Positions 58,776-64,000 of a stretch of DNA of 64,000 nt are shown here, in pieces. Under the pieces are notes generated by a model, which saw nothing but the letters and a program-made list of their open reading frames with translations, ran no database searches and was not told where the DNA came from. Every line of letters begins with the position of its first letter. The stretch's first letter is position 1. The translations under genes and the position numbers were made by a program. Origin of the DNA: Vibrio splendidus (GTDB lineage Bacteria; Pseudomonadota; Gammaproteobacteria; Enterobacterales; Vibrionaceae); assembly GCF_001557875.1 (NCBI RefSeq), contig NZ_LNRF01000001.1:1426001-1490000 (forward strand), written 5' to 3'.

Positions 58776-59864
58776 TTAACGCGCTTCAAAATCAATTCGA
58801 GGATCAACCCAGGTATACGTCAGGTCGGAGATAATGCTCAGCACCAAACCAAGCAAGGTCATGATATAGAGAGAGCTGAACACCACGGGATAGTCACGTT
58901 GAATGGTCGACTCAAAACCAAGCAGACCAATACCTTCAAGTGAAAACATTACTTCAATCAACATAGAGCCCGTGAAGAAAATACTAATAAATGCACTCGG
59001 GAAACCGGCAATAATGATTAGCATAGCGTTACGGAAAACGTGCTTGTAGAGAATACTGCTCTCATCCAAACCTTTCGCTCTCGCGGTCACCACATATTGC
59101 TTATTGATTTCATCAAGGAAGGAGTTTTTGGTCAGCATGCTGAGCGTGGCAAAACCACCGATGACCATGGCAAAAATAGGCAAAGCTAAGTGCCAGAAGT
59201 AGTCGCCAATTTGCTGATACCAGTTGAGCTGGTCGAAGTTACTCGACACTAGCCCACGCAATGGGAACCAACTGAAGTAGTTACCACTCGCGAATAAAAT
59301 GATCAGGATAATCGCAAACAAGAAGCCCGGAACGGCATAACCAACAATCACCACCGCACTCGACCAAATATCAAACCGAGAGCCGTGATGAATGGCTTTC
59401 ATTATCCCCAAAGGTATCGAAATCACGTAGATGATTAAGGTACTCCATAACCCTAGGGAGATGGAGACAGGCAGTCGCTCGATGATCAAATCAATAACGT
59501 TGCCGCCCTTAAACAGACTTTCACCGAAGTTAAAGGTCGCGTAGTTTTTCAACATGTCGAAGTAGCGAACATGAATCGGCTTATCAAAACCAAACTGCTT
59601 TTTGATCTCTTCAACCACTTCTGGATCAAGCCCTCGAGAGCCTTTATAGCCACTCGCAGATGCTTGGTCACTTTCGCTTAAATCAACTTCTTGTCCACCA
59701 CCAGAAAAGCGCTCCATGATACCGGAGTTGTGCCCTTCTAACTGCGCCACAGCCTGTTCTACTGGGCCTCCCGGCGCAATCTGAATGATGAAAAAGTTAA
59801 TCGTGATGATCGCCCACAGCGTGGGGATCACCAACAGTAAACGCCGAAATATATACGCGGCCAT
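58776..59864 (-). CDS. yejB: Peptide ABC transporter permease
   Basis: The 362-residue protein starts [36 protein letters not shown], standard for dipeptide-type permeases. It carries the YejB-specific insertion of about 45 residues after it ([13 protein letters not shown]...[13 protein letters not shown]). The EAA-like loop [22 protein letters not shown] is intact. Twelve bases after yejA. Confidence 0.92.
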   Translation of the reverse strand: MAAYIFRRLLLVIPTLWAIITINFFIIQIAPGGPVEQAVAQLEGHNSGIMERFSGGGQEVDLSESDQASASGYKGSRGLDPEVVEEIKKQFGFDKPIHVRYFDMLKNYATFNFGESLFKGGNVIDLIIERLPVSISLGLWSTLIIYVISIPLGIMKAIHHGSRFDIWSSAVVIVGYAVPGFLFAIILIILFASGNYFSWFPLRGLVSSNFDQLNWYQQIGDYFWHLALPIFAMVIGGFATLSMLTKNSFLDEINKQYVVTARAKGLDESSILYKHVFRNAMLIIIAGFPSAFISIFFTGSMLIEVMFSLEGIGLLGFESTIQRDYPVVFSSLYIMTLLGLVLSIISDLTYTWVDPRIDFEAR

Positions 59865-59876
59865 GCTAACTAACTC

Positions 59877-61772
59877 CTAGCGACGTTTTTCAGGAAGCAA
59901 TGCCGCCTTTTCTTCTGAAATCCACCATGTATCGATACCTAAATCGTATTTAGGCAATACATCTGGACGCTCAAACTTGTCCCACATTGCTACGCGGTAT
60001 TCGCCAACGTGCCATTGAGGGATATTGTAGAAATTCCACTGTAATACACGGTCAAGAGAACGACCTAGCGTAAGTAGCTTTTCAGGGTTCTGTTGGTTAC
60101 GTGCGATTTCTTCTGTTAACGCATCCACCACAGGATCCATCACACCTGCCGTATTGTAAGTAGAATCAATGTAGTTAGAGTTCCAAACGATCATTAAGTT
60201 CGGGCTTGGATAAGGGTTTGCAGAAAATGACGAAGAGACCATATCGAAATCTCGATCACGAAGACGCTTGATGTACTGAGTCGTATCGATGGTGCGGATC
60301 TTCATCTCGATACCCATGCGCTTCAAGTTCTTCTGAACCGGCGTTGCAATACGCTCCGTGGTTGGGCTGTAAATCAACAACTCAAATGACAGCGGCTTGC
60401 CGGTCTTTTCGTTGGTCATGACTTTGTCTTTCAGCACCCAACCCGCTTCTTTCAATAGTTTGAAAGCTGTACGCATTTGGCTACGAATACGGCCGCTACC
60501 ATCGGTGACTGGTGGTTGGAACTCTTCAGTAAAGACTCTCGGTGGAATTTGGTCTTTGTATTGAGACAACAACTCGATTTCAGCTTCGCTTGGTAAGCCT
60601 TTCGCTTCATAGTCGGTGTTTTGGAAGTAACTGCGAGTACGTTTGTACTGACCATAGAACATATTCTTGTTCATCCACTCAAAGTCCATCGCGTAGGTTA
60701 ACGCTTCACGAACCTTTGGGTCAGAGAACACGGGAGATTGAATGTTGAAGACAAAACCTTGAGTCGTTTCTGGCTTCTCATGGTTGATCTCTTCTTTGAT
60801 GATGTAGCCTTTATCGAAGTTCGCGCCAGTGTAAGAGTTGGCCCAGAACTTAGCCGAGTTTTCCGTTCGAAGATCGAACTCCCCGGCTTTGAAGGCTTCT
60901 AGCATTACTGTATCGTCACGGTAGTAATCATACTGCACTTGCTTGAAGTTATTACGACCAACATTGACTGGCAAATCCGCAGCCCAGTAATTTTCATCTA
61001 AGCCGTAAGTCACGCTTTGACCCGATTTATAGCTGATGATCTTATAAGGGCCACTGCCTACAGGCGGCTCACTTAGAGGTTCAGACAGCTTCTTGTCTTT
61101 CCAATAATGCTCTGGCAATACGCGCGTGCTTTGGGCAAAGCTAAACAACTTCTCGCGGTTTGGCTTCTCCATCTCAATACGAACCACTAAATCAGAAACA
61201 GCGGTGACTGACTTAATTTCTTTGTAATACACACGGTATTGAGGCACACCCTCGGTTGAAAACTTATTAAAGGTGAATGCCACATCGTGAGCCGTAATAG
61301 GCTCGCCATCATTGAATCTGGCTTTCGGATTAATATCGATTTCCATCCAAGTGAAATCACTGGCGTAGCGAACCTTTGAAGCGATCAATGGATAATACGC
61401 ATCAATCTCGTCGCTCGGAGAAAACATCAAGGTATCGTAAATCTCTCCAGTGTAACTTGCAGCAACGCCACGAGAACCGAATCGATTAAAGCTATCGTAA
61501 GTACCGATGCTGCCATAAGTCACTTTGCCCTGCTTTGGCGCATCAGGATTAACGTAATCAAAGTGAGTGAAATCGGCTGGATATTTTGCTTCACCAAAAC
61601 CAACCAGTTGTGTGGTTTCAATAACGGTGACAGCAGGTGTTGACTGGGTATCAGAAGCGTAAGTAACGGAGGGTTGTAAAGCAATAAGCGGCAACATGAT
61701 TGCACATGACTTCAAGTTAAACCTGAAAAACTGAGTGCGTTGCGAGGCTTTGCGTCGAAAAACTGTTCCCAT
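59877..61772 (-). CDS. yejA: Peptide ABC transporter periplasmic binding protein
   Basis: The 631-residue extracytoplasmic family 5 protein has a long basic N-terminal region before a hydrophobic stretch (residues 22-38) that ends near TYASD. GGGAGAG precedes ATG 61772, which supports this start in spite of the unusual length of the signal region. It contains the family segments KARFNDGEPITAHDVAFTFNKF and PKVREALTYAMDFEWMNK. First gene of yejABEF. Confidence 0.9.
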   Translation of the reverse strand: MGTVFRRKASQRTQFFRFNLKSCAIMLPLIALQPSVTYASDTQSTPAVTVIETTQLVGFGEAKYPADFTHFDYVNPDAPKQGKVTYGSIGTYDSFNRFGSRGVAASYTGEIYDTLMFSPSDEIDAYYPLIASKVRYASDFTWMEIDINPKARFNDGEPITAHDVAFTFNKFSTEGVPQYRVYYKEIKSVTAVSDLVVRIEMEKPNREKLFSFAQSTRVLPEHYWKDKKLSEPLSEPPVGSGPYKIISYKSGQSVTYGLDENYWAADLPVNVGRNNFKQVQYDYYRDDTVMLEAFKAGEFDLRTENSAKFWANSYTGANFDKGYIIKEEINHEKPETTQGFVFNIQSPVFSDPKVREALTYAMDFEWMNKNMFYGQYKRTRSYFQNTDYEAKGLPSEAEIELLSQYKDQIPPRVFTEEFQPPVTDGSGRIRSQMRTAFKLLKEAGWVLKDKVMTNEKTGKPLSFELLIYSPTTERIATPVQKNLKRMGIEMKIRTIDTTQYIKRLRDRDFDMVSSSFSANPYPSPNLMIVWNSNYIDSTYNTAGVMDPVVDALTEEIARNQQNPEKLLTLGRSLDRVLQWNFYNIPQWHVGEYRVAMWDKFERPDVLPKYDLGIDTWWISEEKAALLPEKRR

Positions 61773-62084
61773 TTGACTCTCCCTTCAAATGTCATGAATT
61801 CTATATTCAAGTTGATTCATCGGCTTTGAATGCATGCCGCTAAAACAAGTATAGGTTCAAATCTAACATCATGTAATAACTAATAAAACCATCAGCACTC
61901 TATCTCTTACCGTTTATTTACAATTAACTCGTCACAGCTCGAAGTTATTAGATGACGCAGGCTAAATCTTCACCACAATAATCTCACTAACGTAAATAAT
62001 GGAAGCCTCACTGACGTTGATTGGCTTTACTAATCAAATTTAGGCTCTAAATAATCAACAAACTATACTTTTACTGGAGTATCC
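61773..62084. promoter_or_regulatory. Divergent promoter region yejA / endonuclease-like gene
   Basis: No gene is seen. A small inverted repeat TTGATT-ggctttact-AATCAA lies at 62017-62037, close to the plus-strand gene. No clear operator or riboswitch was recognised. Confidence 0.35.
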
Positions 62085-63158
62085 TTGCAGCCTAGGTCTA
62101 AATGGAATGACACTTTGAACAAACCAAACCAAATAACATTCGCAACGTTCAACCTTTTGAACTATCTCGAGCCACCGAATGCTTATTATGATTTTGAGAA
62201 CATCTACAGCTTCGAAGAATGGCAAAAGAAACAACATTGGATGGCTGAAGCGATTCGTTCATTAGATTGTGATGTGATCGGCTTCCAAGAGATATTTAGC
62301 CCGCAATCTTTAGAACAATTGATGAATGAGCTTGGCTACCCTCACTTTGCTGTGGTCGATAGCGCACATGTTGAAGATGATTACCTATACACCTCACCTG
62401 TCGTTGGTATTGCTTCCCGTTACCCGATTGTAAACGTGCAGCCTGTGACGCCAGATTCGAAACTACTGACAGCATTCAACCTTGGCGACAAATTCTCATT
62501 CAACAGAACACCTGTTCACGCAACGATTACGTTACCCCATTTAGGTTCAACCGACTGTTATGTCGTGCACTTCAAATCACAACGTCCAACAGAACCAAAG
62601 GCAGAATCTGTCGATGCAGACAACACTCAGCAAAGCGAAAAACCACAAAGTGGCACACTCACACGCTTCCACCAAGAACAGCTTGGCTCTTGGTTATCGA
62701 GTGTCCAACGCGGTCTAGAAGCTCAGATGCTGCATCAATACATCACCAATCAACGCTACCAGACCGACCAGCCTGTCGTGTTGATGGGTGATTTTAATAA
62801 ACCATTGTTCCACGATGAGTTTAAAGGGCTGCTGAGTTACTCAATTAACCGAGACGAAAACAGCAAGTATTGGCTATCCCACTTTCGCTTAAAAGACAGC
62901 TGGGATCTTTACCATCAACTGCATGAAGAAGACTTGCTTGAACAGCGTAAACCTACCCATTACTACGGCGCTTCTGGATCTGTACTCGACTACATTTTGA
63001 TGTCGAACGAGTTTGATTGTCAGAACTCGTCTAGTTTGATGGAGATCTCTAGCTATACAGTGTTAGACCATCACCTGATTAATCCTAGTTTTGAACACGA
63101 CCAATTCAGTACGGACCATGCCATCGTTGCTGTCACCGCTCATATTCGTGAAGCTTAA
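62085..63158 (+). CDS. Endonuclease/exonuclease/phosphatase-family protein, TTG start
   Basis: Initiation at TTG 62085 is supported by TGGAG five bases upstream and the absence of any earlier in-frame ATG; the next ATG (residue 53) would remove the catalytic Asn. The 357-residue protein has the family residues Asn23 (TFNLLN), Glu69 (GFQEIF), Asp236 and Asn238 (GDFNKP) and Asp344-His345 (STDHA). Substrates may be DNA, inositol phosphates or lipids; no signal peptide is present. It is alone on its strand. Confidence 0.84.
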   Translation: MQPRSKWNDTLNKPNQITFATFNLLNYLEPPNAYYDFENIYSFEEWQKKQHWMAEAIRSLDCDVIGFQEIFSPQSLEQLMNELGYPHFAVVDSAHVEDDYLYTSPVVGIASRYPIVNVQPVTPDSKLLTAFNLGDKFSFNRTPVHATITLPHLGSTDCYVVHFKSQRPTEPKAESVDADNTQQSEKPQSGTLTRFHQEQLGSWLSSVQRGLEAQMLHQYITNQRYQTDQPVVLMGDFNKPLFHDEFKGLLSYSINRDENSKYWLSHFRLKDSWDLYHQLHEEDLLEQRKPTHYYGASGSVLDYILMSNEFDCQNSSSLMEISSYTVLDHHLINPSFEHDQFSTDHAIVAVTAHIREA

Positions 63159-63211
63159 CTGTTTGATTACGATTCGCTTTAAGTAGACGTGTCACCTGAT
63201 CTCGATATAAA

Positions 63212-63239
63212 AACACCGAAGCATTACCACTTCGGTGTT
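63212..63239. terminator. Bidirectional terminator, stronger on minus strand
   Basis: AACACCGAAG / CTTCGGTGTT, ten pairs with an eight-base loop; TTTTTATAT follows on the minus strand, so it mainly serves the outer-membrane protein gene. Confidence 0.8.
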
Positions 63240-63276
63240 CATAGTATTCAAATACTTACTAGATGGTGTCTAAAAT

Positions 63277-63873
63277 TTAGAAACGGTAAGCAACAGCTGC
63301 GTAGAATGAATCGATCACGAGATCTTTATCATTTTCAAAATTTGAATCGCTCTCAATTACAAATGCATCCGCTTCATAACCTAATCTAAAGCTGACGTTT
63401 TTAGCCTGTTTAGGAGTGTACTCAACTCCGAAACCATAGCGAATACCCTCACCACTATCGTCATCAAGCGCCGGCAGCGACTGGTCTAAATCAATCGTCG
63501 ACAAACCGATGATGCCAAAAGGACGAATTCCATTTTCAAACGTGTAACCTAGATTAGCACTGATCGAAAATGCAGTTGGAGACCAAGTGTAAGTAGATTG
63601 GTTTAATGCATTTTTTGCAACAACGTCGCCATAATTCGTGTATTGCGCCTCTAGCGCGACGATGCGATTAAATTGGTATCCAGCAATTATCTTAAATGTC
63701 TCATCGTCTGCATCGACAGTAATTGGTACTAAAGAGTCGTTATAAAGCCCGCCATCATCAATGCCAGTCGTACCGATTGCACCGCCTAGGTAGAAACCGC
63801 TGTCCGCTGCCATTACATTGTTTGCAGCTACTGCTGACATCATCGCGATGCTTAGAATAAATTTGTTGTTCAT
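63277..63873 (-). CDS. Small OmpA-like outer-membrane beta-barrel protein
   Basis: The 198-residue protein has a signal peptide (ending MAA at about 23), the opening SGFYLGGAIGTT typical of small eight-stranded barrels, and ends YAAVAYRF with the terminal Phe. No OmpA C-terminal peptidoglycan domain is present. AAGGTC lies before the ATG. It is the last gene in the window; the bases after 63873 contain its upstream region only. Confidence 0.8.
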   Translation of the reverse strand: MNNKFILSIAMMSAVAANNVMAADSGFYLGGAIGTTGIDDGGLYNDSLVPITVDADDETFKIIAGYQFNRIVALEAQYTNYGDVVAKNALNQSTYTWSPTAFSISANLGYTFENGIRPFGIIGLSTIDLDQSLPALDDDSGEGIRYGFGVEYTPKQAKNVSFRLGYEADAFVIESDSNFENDKDLVIDSFYAAVAYRF

Positions 63874-64000
63874 TACTGCTTGACCTTACTTAGTGCAAAT
63901 CAAGATTGTTACACCTTCCTATGCTGCACAATCTTGTTAGAGTTATCCGACACCCCGTCGAATTGGCAAGCAGGTTAATCTCACTGAAAACAAAAAAATA

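Noticed and set aside
61680-61772. Twin-arginine signal on YejA
   Set aside because: FRRKASQR has two Arg, but the consensus residues after them (FLK) are missing; a long Sec signal is more likely.

Overview
The window looks like a Vibrio replicon, probably chromosome 2 of a Splendidus-clade-like species. This is an inference from family knowledge: a complete second F-type ATP synthase operon, a penicillin V acylase gene beside LysR regulators, a membrane-bound ToxR-type regulator pair, yejABEF and many TRAP/BCCT/RND systems in a moderately AT-rich, compact genome. No rRNA, tRNA, insertion sequence, integrase or CRISPR array was seen.

Layout. (1) 1-3.2 kb: end of a cbb3 oxidase operon, with the ccoO tail and a CcoP carrying five haem-c motifs because a CcoP is fused to a triheme dehydrogenase-type cytochrome; then two small hypothetical genes. 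(2) 3.3-13.8 kb: an S33 hydrolase, then a minus-strand operon RidA - aldehyde dehydrogenase - M19 dipeptidase-like protein - BCCT transporter - large unknown protein - DUF3726-like protein, closed by a strong terminator and controlled by a divergent LysR gene. It looks like uptake and catabolism of a betaine-like compound. A multi-hairpin RNA and a 16-codon upstream ORF precede the unknown gene. (3) 14.5-21.4 kb: atpIBEFHAGDC. (4) 21.6-37.1 kb: a nitrilase-family gene with divergent LysR, then a catabolic island: hydrolase, bicupin, SDR and HpsN/HisD-like dehydrogenase on the minus strand, and HpaI aldolase, LacI regulator, DctPQM TRAP transporter, two double NTF2/SnoaL proteins and a sodium:solute symporter on the plus strand. 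Near-palindromic operators of one design (TTTTGSATWCGWATSCAAAA) lie at the promoters of three units, with a weaker copy before the aldolase, so the island is probably one LacI regulon. The substrate is unknown, but is likely a small carboxylated or sulfonated molecule.

(5) 37.2-44.8 kb: an S4-domain protein with charged tails, an outer-membrane protein, and a TolC-MFP-RND efflux operon. (6) 45.0-47.9 kb: an apparent four-gene operon with a cold-shock-domain protein, a protein with four AT-hook-like motifs, a ToxR/VtrA-like membrane transcription factor and an overlapping ToxS/VtrC-like partner. (7) 48.1-53.4 kb: two paralogous LysR genes, one beside an exported penicillin V acylase/choloylglycine hydrolase and the other beside an exported metal-dependent amidohydrolase with a His-rich tail. 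(8) 54.2-64 kb: a hypothetical gene, an OprB-type porin, the yejABEF peptide transporter, an endonuclease/exonuclease/phosphatase-family protein and a small OmpA-like barrel.

The most promising candidates for undescribed biology are the LacI-operator-linked island (23.7-37.1 kb), the CSD/AT-hook/ToxR-like/ToxS-like operon, the pentaheme CcoP, and the leader RNA with upstream ORF at 7.45-7.61 kb. All functions are inferred by reading the sequence; no database search was run.
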